The notes under the pieces: generated by a model | What the model saw: only the letters and a program-made list of their open reading frames with translations | What the model was told of the DNA's origin: nothing | Databases searched by the model: none | Shown: positions 16,232-25,808 of the stretch, in pieces | Layout of the letters: every line of letters starts with the position of its first letter | Position numbering within the stretch: the first letter of the stretch is position 1 | NCBI GenBank assembly: GCA_947496355.1 | Contig: CANMCO010000012.1 | Coordinates: 73,705-120,285 of the forward strand | Source: an uncultured Aquimarina sp. | Lineage (GTDB): Bacteria > Bacteroidota > Bacteroidia > Flavobacteriales > Flavobacteriaceae | DNA: 46,581 nt | Reading direction: 5' to 3' | Program-made: the position numbers and the translations under genes

Positions 16232-19200
16232 TTACTTCACTACCTCTACCCATTTACCTTTACTTCGCACTACATAATCATTATCATACATCGCTTCACA
16301 TTGAATTCCTGGTAAATAGTATTTTCCCAGATATGATGCATTCAATAATATGGTCACTGTCTTGCTATCTTTTGGTTTAAGATCAAAATAGAAATTCACC
16401 CTATCATCACGAATATCGGTATACGTTACTTCATTTGCTTTAAATGGTCCAAAATCTGTGAAACGTGTATTTACGACTTCCCATCCCGATGGAAAAATCT
16501 CGGTAAGAGCAATATCTTTTACTTTAACATCAGAAGTGTTAGTAATAGTTACTTCGGCAACAAAATCGGCACCCTGAGTAAGCTGATTGACATTAAGAAT
16601 TTTACCATCTCTACTCTTGTAATCTATAATAGCTTTAAAATTACTTTGAATCACTTTTTCTTCACCAACTGGCAGAATTCCACTTGTTGCCAGTTGCACA
16701 AAAATTGTATTGTCTTTGTTATTTTTAAAAACCAGTTTATTGTTTTTTTGTAAGGTCACTTCTCCAGACGTTGCCAACGTCTTATCAGTATTGGCCACAA
16801 TTGATTTCCCATTAAGATTATAAGTAACATTTACTCCTTTTCCACCAACGTATGCAGCATATTTTGCCATTGCCATTAGTGCATATGACGTAGTTTGCGT
16901 ACTCATCCATTTCTTAGATGACAATTCTTTTGCCAGATCCACTGCAACTCCCTGCGCTTTGAGTTTTTGACCTAATGTAACGAGTGTTTCCAACGCCATT
17001 GCGCGATTACGATTTGCAGAGCCATAGGTATAATAATACTTTCTTGATGGGAAATTAATGCTTGCCGAATTCAAAAGTTGATTAGCAGCTTTTTCCTGAC
17101 CAATCAATCCATATCCAGCAGCCAATCTCAATTTTGCTTCATTAGAAAGCGTAGCGGTCTCCCGTAATCGATTCATAGATGACAAATCTGGACTACCCGC
17201 AAGTGCCAATGTATACAATCTATAGGCTTGTGCAAGATCATTACCATTACTTCTCCAGCGCTTAGCTTGTTGCTGTTGATAGTTTATCCAATTACTTTTA
17301 AAACCAATTGGTAATACATATCCTTGTTTATTTGCCTCTAGTAAGAAATGTCCTGCATATGTTGTTCCCCAATCATTAGGATTGCTATATCCGGGCCAAT
17401 ATGACATCCCTCCACTTGGCTGAATATAGCGCTTAAGTTTATATATAGCTGCTTCTATGTTTTTCTGAATTTTCTGTTGTTGTTCTGAGGATAAATTGAA
17501 TATATCACCCAGATATAATTGCGGAAATGCAGCAGATGTAGTTTGCTCTACACAACCATGAGGAAAACGAATTAAGTATTGTAATCTACTTTCAAAATTC
17601 ATTGGCGGTAATGAGGATAACTCGATTGTTGCACTATTGGTTCCATCTATCCCAAATGCAGAAAAGTCAATTTCCTGCTCACTATTAGGTTCTAAAATAA
17701 TCGAAGTAACTTCTGTAGTCATTGGGTTTGGATTGATGATATCAATAGGAACTGTATAGGAAGCTTTTTCTCCACCACCACTAGCTATTACTTCAATATC
17801 TGTTATAGAAGCGCCTTCTAATACTTCAATATCAAAATAAGCCATCTTTTCATCGGGTTCAGGAAAAGATAAGCTTTGTCTAGTTTCACCAATTACTCTA
17901 AATCCTTTATTAGGTTTTAGCGTGACGTCTACATTCTTAACTTTATTTTCCATAGCAAAAACAGTAACAGGAATAGTCACTTTTTCACCTGGAGTAATCT
18001 TTCTAGGAATCGAGGTTAGGACCATCAATGGTTTACGCACCGGTGTTGTTTTATCCGTACTACCATAAGCAGCCTTATTTGCGTCTGAGGCTACAATCAT
18101 TGTACGAACAGATCCCACATATTTTGGGATTTTGATTTTATGCGCTCTTGTTTCTCCTTTTTTAAGTTCAAAAGGGCCTTCAAACACAACCATAGGTTTA
18201 AAACGATTAGCTTTTTTGGATTTACTTCCTCCTGCTTCGGCATCACCACCAATACTAAATACCTGATTAATGCTTCCACCATACGCCCCAATCACTTCAT
18301 CATACACATCCCAGGTCTTTACACCCAATGCTTCGCGAGCATAAAAACTATTCCAGGGATTTGGCGTCTTAAATCGGGTAAGATCTAACAGGCCTTCATC
18401 TACAATTGCTATAGAATAGGTCATAGATTTACCATTAGTTTCCCCTACTTTGAGCGTTATCGTTTCTTCTGGTCGCAACACATCTGGCATAGTCAGTTTA
18501 GGTTGCACCTTGGTATTTGGATCTTCAACCGAAATGGGAACAATACCATACAAACGTATTGGGAGATCATTTGCAGAAGAAGCGTGCGGTTGCAATGAGG
18601 TAATATGAATATAAACATTGGGCGTATATAATTCTTCTATTGGCAATTCAAATTTGGTCTCTCCTTTTTGAGGAATCACCCATTGCGAAGCGAGCACTTC
18701 TGTTCCATTCTCTACGGTTACCAATGCTCTTCCATCCTCGCTTGAAGGAAAAGTAACAATTGCTTTTTCTCCAACATTGTATGTTTTCTTATCGGTAGAA
18801 AATAGTAACATTGTCGCTGCCGACGGGTCGCCTTTTTGTGATCTTCCTGCCCAACCCGGCCAATCGATATACATCGTTTTTCCGGTAGCATGTCCGCCAT
18901 TTGGGTCTACCACACGAACCAAAAACCTACCCCATTCTGGGTACTTCAACTCAAAATTGAAATTTGCTTTCCCACTGCTACTTGTAGTCACCTTAGTTTT
19001 AAACACTTCTTCGCGATATGATTCTTGATTGTAATCTGATAAATTATCATCTGAAGAATCCCACCACCATCTCCAGTTCACCTTATACACATATACTTCT
19101 AGATCTTTTACCGCTTTTGGGTTTCCTTTTTCATCTACTGAAACGACATCAAAATTATGCTTGGTATCAGTAAGCAACATTCCTCTTGCTTTATCTCCTT

Positions 19201-21754
19201 TTGGAACGCTTATTCCTACGTAGGTGTTATAAGGAGAGAAGTCCTTACTGATAACATCTGTACTAAAATCACCTCCATTTTCATATACTTTAGTAATAAA
19301 TGAAGCCCGCAGCATCCCTGCTGCTTTATTAACAAGTTTAGGCTTTAAACTAAAGTTTGCCTTACCTTCTCCAGAAATTTTTCCTTTGAATACTTCAAGT
19401 TCTTCTGTACCGAACTTACGAGTTGGATCATCAAAGATATATCCTGGAAATGTTTTAAAACTGGTTTTACCTGATGTAAATCTCACATTAATGTCTGATT
19501 GCAAGTTTTTTGCTATTGCACCATGTAACCATAGCACTTCAAGATTTCCTTGAATATTTTTATTAGCACCCAGCACCTTATCATCAAAAGTAGTTTTGAT
19601 TTTAAGGCGATTTGGTTTTATGGTTTCGATTTTAATTGTTTTACTGAAACTTGCTCCTCCAACATTCACTTTGACTTGCCAGTTTCCGGTAGGAGCCTCA
19701 TCAGAAGTATTTATAACAAATTTGTAGAAGTTATTCGTCCCCTCGGTTTTGGTTTCCTGATGTGTTATTTTTCCATATGGATCTCTTAATTCAAACTTTA
19801 CCGGATGCCCTTTTGGTAGCTTGTTTGCGTTATCATTAAGCATAAAAGATAAAAACAAGGTGTCGCCAGGTCGCCAAACACCACGCTCACCATAAATAAA
19901 TCCTTTGATTCCTTTTTGCAAACTTACTCCAGACACATCAAATTTACTTACAGATAGCGAATTTCCATCATTAAGCCTTACATAGGTTTGTTGTCTTCCG
20001 GATTTTACAATGGCAAAGTATGCAGGACGATCAGCATCAAAACCAGTCATACCCTGGGCATCAGTTGTTGAAACCCCCATTTCCTGTTGCTGATAGTTGT
20101 AAAATGTTATTTTGGCATTGGATACAGGATTAGTAGTAACAATATCATTTACTGTAATTGTATAGGAATTATTAAGTCCCATCTTAACAACAACACCTAA
20201 GTTTGAAGCCAATATATTGGCACTTACTTTTCTGTTTCTAAAATATGAAGTACTACAAGGGTTATCCCTTTCTTGCCAATTATACCCATAATAATCTTCA
20301 TAATAATACTGCGATGTATCCCAAAAACTAGGTTCTTCTTCTGTATCAAAATTCTCTGCCAATTCACCGATTGGTGTATCCTCTGTTTTTTGGCCATCAC
20401 ATTTATAAAGTGAATATGCTTTATTGTAATTTAACTCTATACGGTAAATTGCTCCAGGATCAGGCGAAATCAATTCTTTTAGATCTATTGCAAATGCATT
20501 CCACTTACTTAAGTTGAGTGATGCATTTTCTTGAAGGTTAATTAACTTTTTAGCTACAGGTCTGGCTACGCTTCTTAGATTACCAGAACCATTTAAGTTG
20601 TTACTTTGCAAAAACTGAAGGACATTGTCTTCAAATATCTTAACTACCTGTACTTCTACAGCGCGAAGATTAATCGCCTCAAAATTGAATTTTAAATTAT
20701 CAGAAGTTGGTAAAATCACTCCACTTTGTAATAACTTGACTTCTGGTTTTGGTTGTTGAAAAGATATCTTCTCGCTATACGTATTCTTGAGTTTATAATC
20801 TTCTTCACTTCTGATTCCCTCATGAACTTTTACTTCTAATGTTCCTTTAAGTTCTGTTTTAGGGTACACCTTTAAGACGTTTCCGACCACAGAGTATTTC
20901 AAATTTCTTTCACGACCTACAGTAACCAAACCATCAAAATTCTGACTCTTTTTTAATGGGTCTGAGAAGTTAACCTCTACATATTGATTATCAACATTAG
21001 CTACTGACACGCTAATTACCGAGAAATTATTCTTTCCTGGGATCGAAAGTAGATCTTCCCCTTGGGTATCTATATCAAATGATTTTCCAGACCATTTAAT
21101 CTCAACCTCAGAATCATCTTCAAATCGCTGAATACTATCGATTCTAAAACTAAACTGGCGACTTTTATTTATAGATTCACTAAATTTTATGGAGATGTTT
21201 TTACCTTTCTGTGATGCAGTAACCAATTGCTTTGCTATTTCAAACTGTAATTGATCACTAGATGTCAATGTACCATCAATGTACTGCCAATTTTTATTAT
21301 AAGACTGAAGATTATCTGTAAGTACTGAAAACTGTTGTTTAAGAGTTTTTACATTAAAGACAAATTCTTCGTCGAGATCATCTTTAAGTTCTTCTACTAA
21401 ATCTTCGAGATCAAGTGTGAATGTATATTGTGTATCTTCCTTGAAACCTTCTTCTGGCTGAAAAGAAATAGTACGGTTATTTACTGCAATTACTTTTCCT
21501 TTGACTCTAGGAGAAACTGTAAATATATCTTTAGAAAGTTCTTGATTATCGTCCCAACCCTTTACAGGTGTTTGTAAAACAACATACACATTATCCAGAA
21601 CAGAAATAACTCCTGTAGACACGTCTGATATATAATCCCGATATTTATTTAATTCTGAAGCATTTTCTTTGGCTATAGTTGCATCGTCCTTTTTCTTACA
21701 AGAAAATATAAGGGTTACAAAAAGTAGCGCATAAATAACTCTGGATAATCGCAT
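16232..21754 (-). CDS. Alpha-2-macroglobulin family lipoprotein, thioester type
   Basis: Very large periplasmic protease-trapping protein of about 1840 residues. I start it at the ATG at 21754, giving MRLSRVIYALLFVTLIFSC, a lipoprotein signal with the lipobox Cys. A longer frame begins at 21829, but that start lies inside a terminator hairpin. The N-terminal half consists of MG-type beta domains; MG2 begins near KGFIYGERGVWRPGDT. The thioester motif GCVEQ is present (Cys1401), followed by the helical thioester domain with PSGGMSYWPG, so this should trap proteases covalently. A C-terminal receptor-like domain ends in WVEVVK. It is thought to guard the cell wall together with PbpC. No frameshift was seen. 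Confidence 0.95.
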   Translation of the reverse strand: MRLSRVIYALLFVTLIFSCKKKDDATIAKENASELNKYRDYISDVSTGVISVLDNVYVVLQTPVKGWDDNQELSKDIFTVSPRVKGKVIAVNNRTISFQPEEGFKEDTQYTFTLDLEDLVEELKDDLDEEFVFNVKTLKQQFSVLTDNLQSYNKNWQYIDGTLTSSDQLQFEIAKQLVTASQKGKNISIKFSESINKSRQFSFRIDSIQRFEDDSEVEIKWSGKSFDIDTQGEDLLSIPGKNNFSVISVSVANVDNQYVEVNFSDPLKKSQNFDGLVTVGRERNLKYSVVGNVLKVYPKTELKGTLEVKVHEGIRSEEDYKLKNTYSEKISFQQPKPEVKLLQSGVILPTSDNLKFNFEAINLRAVEVQVVKIFEDNVLQFLQSNNLNGSGNLRSVARPVAKKLINLQENASLNLSKWNAFAIDLKELISPDPGAIYRIELNYNKAYSLYKCDGQKTEDTPIGELAENFDTEEEPSFWDTSQYYYEDYYGYNWQERDNPCSTSYFRNRKVSANILASNLGVVVKMGLNNSYTITVNDIVTTNPVSNAKITFYNYQQQEMGVSTTDAQGMTGFDADRPAYFAIVKSGRQQTYVRLNDGNSLSVSKFDVSGVSLQKGIKGFIYGERGVWRPGDTLFLSFMLNDNANKLPKGHPVKFELRDPYGKITHQETKTEGTNNFYKFVINTSDEAPTGNWQVKVNVGGASFSKTIKIETIKPNRLKIKTTFDDKVLGANKNIQGNLEVLWLHGAIAKNLQSDINVRFTSGKTSFKTFPGYIFDDPTRKFGTEELEVFKGKISGEGKANFSLKPKLVNKAAGMLRASFITKVYENGGDFSTDVISKDFSPYNTYVGISVPKGDKARGMLLTDTKHNFDVVSVDEKGNPKAVKDLEVYVYKVNWRWWWDSSDDNLSDYNQESYREEVFKTKVTTSSSGKANFNFELKYPEWGRFLVRVVDPNGGHATGKTMYIDWPGWAGRSQKGDPSAATMLLFSTDKKTYNVGEKAIVTFPSSEDGRALVTVENGTEVLASQWVIPQKGETKFELPIEELYTPNVYIHITSLQPHASSANDLPIRLYGIVPISVEDPNTKVQPKLTMPDVLRPEETITLKVGETNGKSMTYSIAIVDEGLLDLTRFKTPNPWNSFYAREALGVKTWDVYDEVIGAYGGSINQVFSIGGDAEAGGSKSKKANRFKPMVVFEGPFELKKGETRAHKIKIPKYVGSVRTMIVASDANKAAYGSTDKTTPVRKPLMVLTSIPRKITPGEKVTIPVTVFAMENKVKNVDVTLKPNKGFRVIGETRQSLSFPEPDEKMAYFDIEVLEGASITDIEVIASGGGEKASYTVPIDIINPNPMTTEVTSIILEPNSEQEIDFSAFGIDGTNSATIELSSLPPMNFESRLQYLIRFPHGCVEQTTSAAFPQLYLGDIFNLSSEQQQKIQKNIEAAIYKLKRYIQPSGGMSYWPGYSNPNDWGTTYAGHFLLEANKQGYVLPIGFKSNWINYQQQQAKRWRSNGNDLAQAYRLYTLALAGSPDLSSMNRLRETATLSNEAKLRLAAGYGLIGQEKAANQLLNSASINFPSRKYYYTYGSANRNRAMALETLVTLGQKLKAQGVAVDLAKELSSKKWMSTQTTSYALMAMAKYAAYVGGKGVNVTYNLNGKSIVANTDKTLATSGEVTLQKNNKLVFKNNKDNTIFVQLATSGILPVGEEKVIQSNFKAIIDYKSRDGKILNVNQLTQGADFVAEVTITNTSDVKVKDIALTEIFPSGWEVVNTRFTDFGPFKANEVTYTDIRDDRVNFYFDLKPKDSKTVTILLNASYLGKYYLPGIQCEAMYDNDYVVRSKGKWVEVVK

Positions 21755-21802
21755 AAAAGATTGGATTTTGTTAACCTTATAAATGTAAGATATTTTTATA
21801 AC

Positions 21803-21826
21803 AAAAAAACCCTCCAGAGGGAGGGT
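21803..21826 (-). terminator. Intrinsic terminator after isoaspartyl peptidase gene
   Basis: On the minus strand CCCTCC pairs with GGAGGG around a 4-base loop and is followed by seven T. It lies 27 bases past the stop of the isoaspartyl peptidase gene and ends that transcript. It also shows that the macroglobulin gene needs its own promoter and cannot start at 21829. Confidence 0.85.
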
Positions 21827-21852
21827 CATACCATTAATTTCTTAACTTATCG

Positions 21853-22920
21853 TTACTCTTTATAAATCCCTATTGTAAGTTCATCATTTGCATTCATCGT
21901 TGCGCGATACATTCCCGCGGTATTAAACTCCATCGAGACGTTTCCTTTATTATCAATCGCGACTATCCCTCCTGTACCACCAAGTGCTGTAAGTTTCTTT
22001 TGAATTACTTCTTGTGAAGCTTCTTGAAGTGAAATTCCTTTATATTCCATCATAGCAGAAATATCATAAGCAACCATACCTCTTATAAAATATTCTCCCC
22101 AACCTGTACTTGACACCGCGCATGTAGTATTATTAGCATATGTACCTGCACCTATAATTGGTGAATCTCCTATTCGATTCCATTTTTTGGCAGACATACC
22201 ACCGGTAGAGGTTCCTGCTGCTAGATTTCCATATTTATCAAGTGCAGCACAGCCAACAGTTCCGAATTTTGAATCCTTAATCACTGGATCATAAAAAGAT
22301 GTAGCACTTTTTGCATCTACATGATTAGGTTTATCCTTAATCTTTCTCAGAAGCTTCAATCGATCTTCGGTATGAAAATATGACGGATCTACAAGCTCTA
22401 CACTTCTTTCTTTGGCAAATTGCTCTGCTCCTTTACCAGAAAGCATTACGTGAGGCGAGTTAAGCATTACTTCTCTTGCCAAATTAATGGGGTTTTTAAC
22501 TGTTGAAACACCTGCTACGGCCCCGGCATTCAAAGTACTTCCATCCATGATAGAAGCATCTAATTCATTTGTTTCATCATAGGTGAAAACCGCGCCTTTT
22601 CCCGCGTTAAATAACGGAGAGTTTTCGAGAATATTTATTGTCTTTTCTACTGCTTCAAGGCTTGTTCCTCCATTTTTTAGAATTGTGTGCCCTACTTTTA
22701 TAGCTTCTTCAAGTTTGGTTTTGTACGCTGCTTCTTTCTCTGCAGTCATATTCTTCTTTAAAATTGTACCAGCACCACCGTGAATAACAATTCCAAAAGT
22801 GTTTTCGGTTTTAGAAAGTTCCTCTACGACATCAACAATTGGTGTTTTTGCAGTTTCTTTTGATTGTTCTTTGCAAGCGAAAAACAAAGCAAAGCTTATA
22901 AAGATGAGTACTCTATTCAT
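21853..22920 (-). CDS. Isoaspartyl peptidase/L-asparaginase lipoprotein
   Basis: 355-residue Ntn-hydrolase of the plant-type asparaginase family, which removes isoaspartyl residues from dipeptides and hydrolyses asparagine. The proenzyme cleaves itself just before the nucleophile Thr221 in KFGTVGCAALD; the downstream TSTGGMSAK loop and the N-terminal IHGGAGTI are standard. The N-terminus MNRVLIFISFALFFAC is a lipoprotein signal with Cys16 as the lipid anchor, so the enzyme is periplasmic or envelope-bound, unlike the cytoplasmic IaaA. It is 12 bases downstream of the TIR gene and could be co-transcribed with it. A clear terminator follows. Confidence 0.93.
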   Translation of the reverse strand: MNRVLIFISFALFFACKEQSKETAKTPIVDVVEELSKTENTFGIVIHGGAGTILKKNMTAEKEAAYKTKLEEAIKVGHTILKNGGTSLEAVEKTINILENSPLFNAGKGAVFTYDETNELDASIMDGSTLNAGAVAGVSTVKNPINLAREVMLNSPHVMLSGKGAEQFAKERSVELVDPSYFHTEDRLKLLRKIKDKPNHVDAKSATSFYDPVIKDSKFGTVGCAALDKYGNLAAGTSTGGMSAKKWNRIGDSPIIGAGTYANNTTCAVSSTGWGEYFIRGMVAYDISAMMEYKGISLQEASQEVIQKKLTALGGTGGIVAIDNKGNVSMEFNTAGMYRATMNANDELTIGIYKE

Positions 22921-22932
22921 AGTTGAGATATT

Positions 22933-23925
22933 TTAAATGGATTTGTGTTTACAATAATCTATCAAAGCGATCCTTCCTTGAAAGAATCTGAAAGTTAAAT
23001 GTATAATATTTCCAGCATTATCTTCTAAGCTTATAGATTTATTTAACTCAAAATCATAGGGTTGATCCTGACCTCCTTCTATAGCAATATTGTCTGCATA
23101 TAAGGCAAATTTCTTATCTGATTTCAGAACAGGTTCCATTTTACCGGTCAGAACTGGAATCTGTCCAGATTTATTTATGATTGCAGAACCCGATACTTCA
23201 CTTTTTTCAATGGTTACTTCTATATCATCTCTTGGATTAATATCCCTAAAAATTACGGCAGGGTATTCTGGATGAGCTATAAGCACGGTATATAATTTAC
23301 GGGTACGAATAATGAAATGTGCAAGACCTTTTTCATCAGAAAAACCTTCTAAATACGTCGAATTATCTGCAACCAATACGACCTTGGCGTTTTTAACTCT
23401 TTCGCCTTTCTGATTCAATATTTTGATCGAAAAAATAAAAGGTTTCGCACTAATCATAGTAGAGAGTTTCGACCATCTTTTCCTGAAAAATGTTTGATCT
23501 TTATTTAACTTTTTCTCGATCAAGGTGGCTAATTCCTTAGGAGATTTATTTTTCAGATCGATGTATCCCACGGTTTTCAGGATCCCGGGGATTTCTGTAT
23601 CATCAAACCTAGCTGGTAAGATATATTCCCGACTTTCCTGAAAAGCACGAGCTTGCATCGAAACTCTCTCATGATTTGTCCATAATTTTTGATTGTAGAA
23701 ACCCGAGATAAACAAAACGGTATATCTTGCTTTGCTTTGATAGATCTCAGACAAATACTCATATAAGTTCTTACCCCATAAATTTGATTCTTCAAACAAA
23801 TCATAGAATACCTTAACTCCTTTCATTCGCAGGCTATTTGCAACTTCTTCTACATACGCCCGATTCTCTCCTGCAAAAGAGAGCGCAACATCATACTCAT
23901 AGCTATTATTCTTCATCACTGACAT
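22933..23925 (-). CDS. TIR-domain protein with C-terminal beta-sandwich region
   Basis: 330 residues. The TIR domain spans about 10-140: YDVALSFAGENR opens it (box 1), followed by VFYDLFEESNLWGKNL, and WTNHE places Glu86 where NADase TIR domains have their catalytic glutamate. Bacterial TIR proteins commonly cleave NAD+ or make cyclic ADP-ribose signals in anti-phage defence. From about 165 to 240 the sequence looks like a carboxypeptidase-regulatory/transthyretin-like beta-sandwich (KILNQKGERVKNAKVVLVAD), and a further beta-rich piece ends the protein. There is no signal peptide or membrane segment. No Thoeris ThsA, SIR2 or other obvious partner is adjacent. Whether it is a defence effector or something else is open. 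Confidence 0.85.
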   Translation of the reverse strand: MSVMKNNSYEYDVALSFAGENRAYVEEVANSLRMKGVKVFYDLFEESNLWGKNLYEYLSEIYQSKARYTVLFISGFYNQKLWTNHERVSMQARAFQESREYILPARFDDTEIPGILKTVGYIDLKNKSPKELATLIEKKLNKDQTFFRKRWSKLSTMISAKPFIFSIKILNQKGERVKNAKVVLVADNSTYLEGFSDEKGLAHFIIRTRKLYTVLIAHPEYPAVIFRDINPRDDIEVTIEKSEVSGSAIINKSGQIPVLTGKMEPVLKSDKKFALYADNIAIEGGQDQPYDFELNKSISLEDNAGNIIHLTFRFFQGRIALIDYCKHKSI

Positions 23926-23994
23926 CTTTTTTTTAACCTAAAACTGACTTGATCTTTTGCTAAAAAACCTTTTATACAAAATTACTTTCTTTAT

Positions 23995-24030
23995 TTGGAA
24001 ATATTCCAATTTTAATAGGAAATATTCCAA
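23995..24030. promoter_or_regulatory. Two tandem palindromic operator-like sites
   Basis: TTGGAAATATTCCAA (23995-24009) and TAGGAAATATTCCAA (24016-24030) share the palindrome GGAA-ATA-TTCC. Their centres are 21 bases apart, two helical turns, so bound dimers would face the same side. The radical SAM gene starts 39 bases further on and TACTTTTA, a near -7 element, lies between. This looks like an operator pair for that gene; it may also affect the divergent TIR gene. Confidence 0.55.
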
Positions 24031-24068
24031 CAAAAGTTTTACTTTTAAACCGTAAAAAAACCGTACTC

Positions 24069-25142
24069 ATGAAACCAAAAAACCATATCAAAGGGCGAGG
24101 AGCCCAGGAAAAAATTCACAATAGATTTTCTGAAAATCATTATGAAATACGAGACGATTTTCTAAACTATTGCCTTAAGGAAGGAGAGTCTATCGACAAA
24201 TATCGAACGACTTTTATTGAAACTTTTCCAAAAACAATTGTAAACAAGGTGACTAGTCCAGATGTTGGAATGCTTTACTCTTTGAACCCATATCAAGGGT
24301 GCGAGCACGGTTGTGTGTACTGCTATGCTCGAAACTCACATGAGTATTGGGGGTATGGTGCAGGTTTAGATTTTGAAAGTAAAATTCTAGTAAAAAAGAA
24401 TGCTCCTGAACTATTAGAAAAAAAGTTGAAGCATAAAAATTGGAAAGCATATCCTATTTCCCTTTCCGGAAATACAGATTGCTACCAACCTGTAGAGAAG
24501 AAACTTGAAATCACCAGGAAGCTGCTTGAAATTTTCCTAAAGTACAGACACCCCGTTGGTATTATTACCAAAAATGCCTTAATCCAACGTGATTTGGATA
24601 TTTTGTCTGAGTTGGCAAGGCATAATTTGGTCTCTGTATTTCTTTCAATTACAAGTTTAAAAGAAGAAACCCGAAGAATCCTTGAACCTAGAACTGCAAG
24701 TATAAAAAAACGTCTGGAAACACTTGAAATGTTAAATGCTTCAGGAATTCCAACAAATGTTATGATGGCACCTATCATACCTTCTATTAATAGTCATGAA
24801 ATACTGCCTATGGTAAAAGAAATATCTAAACGGGGTGCCAAAAGTGTAGGATATACAATCGTACGATTGAACGGAGCGATAGGAAGTATTTTTACTAAGT
24901 GGTTAGAGAACACTTTACCCGATCGTAAGGACAAGATCTTACATCAAATAATGGAATGTCATAGTGGCAATCTTAACGACAGTGAATTTGGAAGAAGAAT
25001 GAGTGGATCTGGTACTATTGCTAAGCAAATTCATCAACTTTTTGAATTGGCTAGAAAAAAATACCTCCCAAATCCTGAGAAAATTATCTTAAACTGTGAT
25101 ATGCATGACGCATATAAGGATGGGCAAATGAGATTGTTTTGA
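24069..25142 (+). CDS. PA0069 family radical SAM protein
   Basis: 357-residue radical SAM enzyme. The iron-sulfur cluster motif is CEHGCVYC (Cys78, Cys82, Cys85) inside NPYQGCEHGCVYCYARNSH, and this spacing plus the following WGYGAGLDFESKI identify the PA0069/SplB-like family. The remaining barrel carries SGNTDCYQPVE and GIITKNALI. The biochemical role of the family is not established; it is distantly related to spore photoproduct lyase. The start at 24069 is the first ATG after the palindromic region. The gene ends back to back with the HD hydrolase on the other strand, with no bases between the stop codons. Confidence 0.92.
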   Translation: MKPKNHIKGRGAQEKIHNRFSENHYEIRDDFLNYCLKEGESIDKYRTTFIETFPKTIVNKVTSPDVGMLYSLNPYQGCEHGCVYCYARNSHEYWGYGAGLDFESKILVKKNAPELLEKKLKHKNWKAYPISLSGNTDCYQPVEKKLEITRKLLEIFLKYRHPVGIITKNALIQRDLDILSELARHNLVSVFLSITSLKEETRRILEPRTASIKKRLETLEMLNASGIPTNVMMAPIIPSINSHEILPMVKEISKRGAKSVGYTIVRLNGAIGSIFTKWLENTLPDRKDKILHQIMECHSGNLNDSEFGRRMSGSGTIAKQIHQLFELARKKYLPNPEKIILNCDMHDAYKDGQMRLF

Positions 25143-25802
25143 CTACAGTTCTCCTTCCCACTCTTTATAGAATTGCTCCAAAAACGTTTCCATATACGTA
25201 TGGCGTTGCAAGGCTATTTCCTTGCCAGTTTCGGTATTCATTCGATCTTTAAGTAGTAACAACTTTTCGTAAAAATGATTAATTGTAGGTGCTGTCGAGT
25301 TCTTGTACTCCTGCTTACTCATATGAAGATTGGGAGCTACATCTGGATCATATAATGCTCTGTTTTTAAAACCACCATAGTTAAAACATCTGGCAATTCC
25401 TATGGCACCAATTGCATCTAATCGATCAGCATCCTGGATAACATCTAACTCTGGAGATTTGAATTTCTGTTCTACGTTTCCTCCTTTAAAAGAAATGTTT
25501 TCAATGATATTGATCACATGCTGTACAACTTCATTTTCAACTTGTAACTCCTCAAGAAACTCCTTTGCAATTTTGGGACCAACAGTTTCATCTCCATTAT
25601 GAAACTTAGAATCAGCAATATCATGAAGTAATGCCCCCAGAGAAACTACAAAAAAGTCTACCGTTTCGTCTTTAGCAATAAGCCTTGCATTGTTAAACAC
25701 CCTCTGGGTGTGAAACCAATCATGACCTCCTTCGGCCCCAGCTAGTTTTTCTTTAACAAAATCAATCGTTTTAGATATAATTTGCTCTTCAATCATATCC
25801 AA
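25143..25802 (-). CDS. HD domain-containing phosphohydrolase
   Basis: 219-residue HD-superfamily hydrolase. Metal ligands are visible in order: His in HDWFHTQRVF (27 or 31), the His60-Asp61 doublet in LLHDIADSKF, and Asp in VIQDADRLDAIGAIG. This arrangement matches the YedJ/YpgQ-type nucleotide or pyrophosphate hydrolases. It follows the desaturase gene by 6 bases and is the last gene of the PlsC-desaturase-HD operon. The true substrate is unknown. The start could be Met1 or Met3. Confidence 0.88.
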   Translation of the reverse strand: MDMIEEQIISKTIDFVKEKLAGAEGGHDWFHTQRVFNNARLIAKDETVDFFVVSLGALLHDIADSKFHNGDETVGPKIAKEFLEELQVENEVVQHVINIIENISFKGGNVEQKFKSPELDVIQDADRLDAIGAIGIARCFNYGGFKNRALYDPDVAPNLHMSKQEYKNSTAPTINHFYEKLLLLKDRMNTETGKEIALQRHTYMETFLEQFYKEWEGEL

Positions 25803-25808
25803 TTCAAC

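Noticed and set aside
21755..21829. Upstream in-frame ATG for the macroglobulin gene
   Set aside because: It lies within the intrinsic terminator of the previous gene and would mask a textbook lipoprotein signal starting at 21754.
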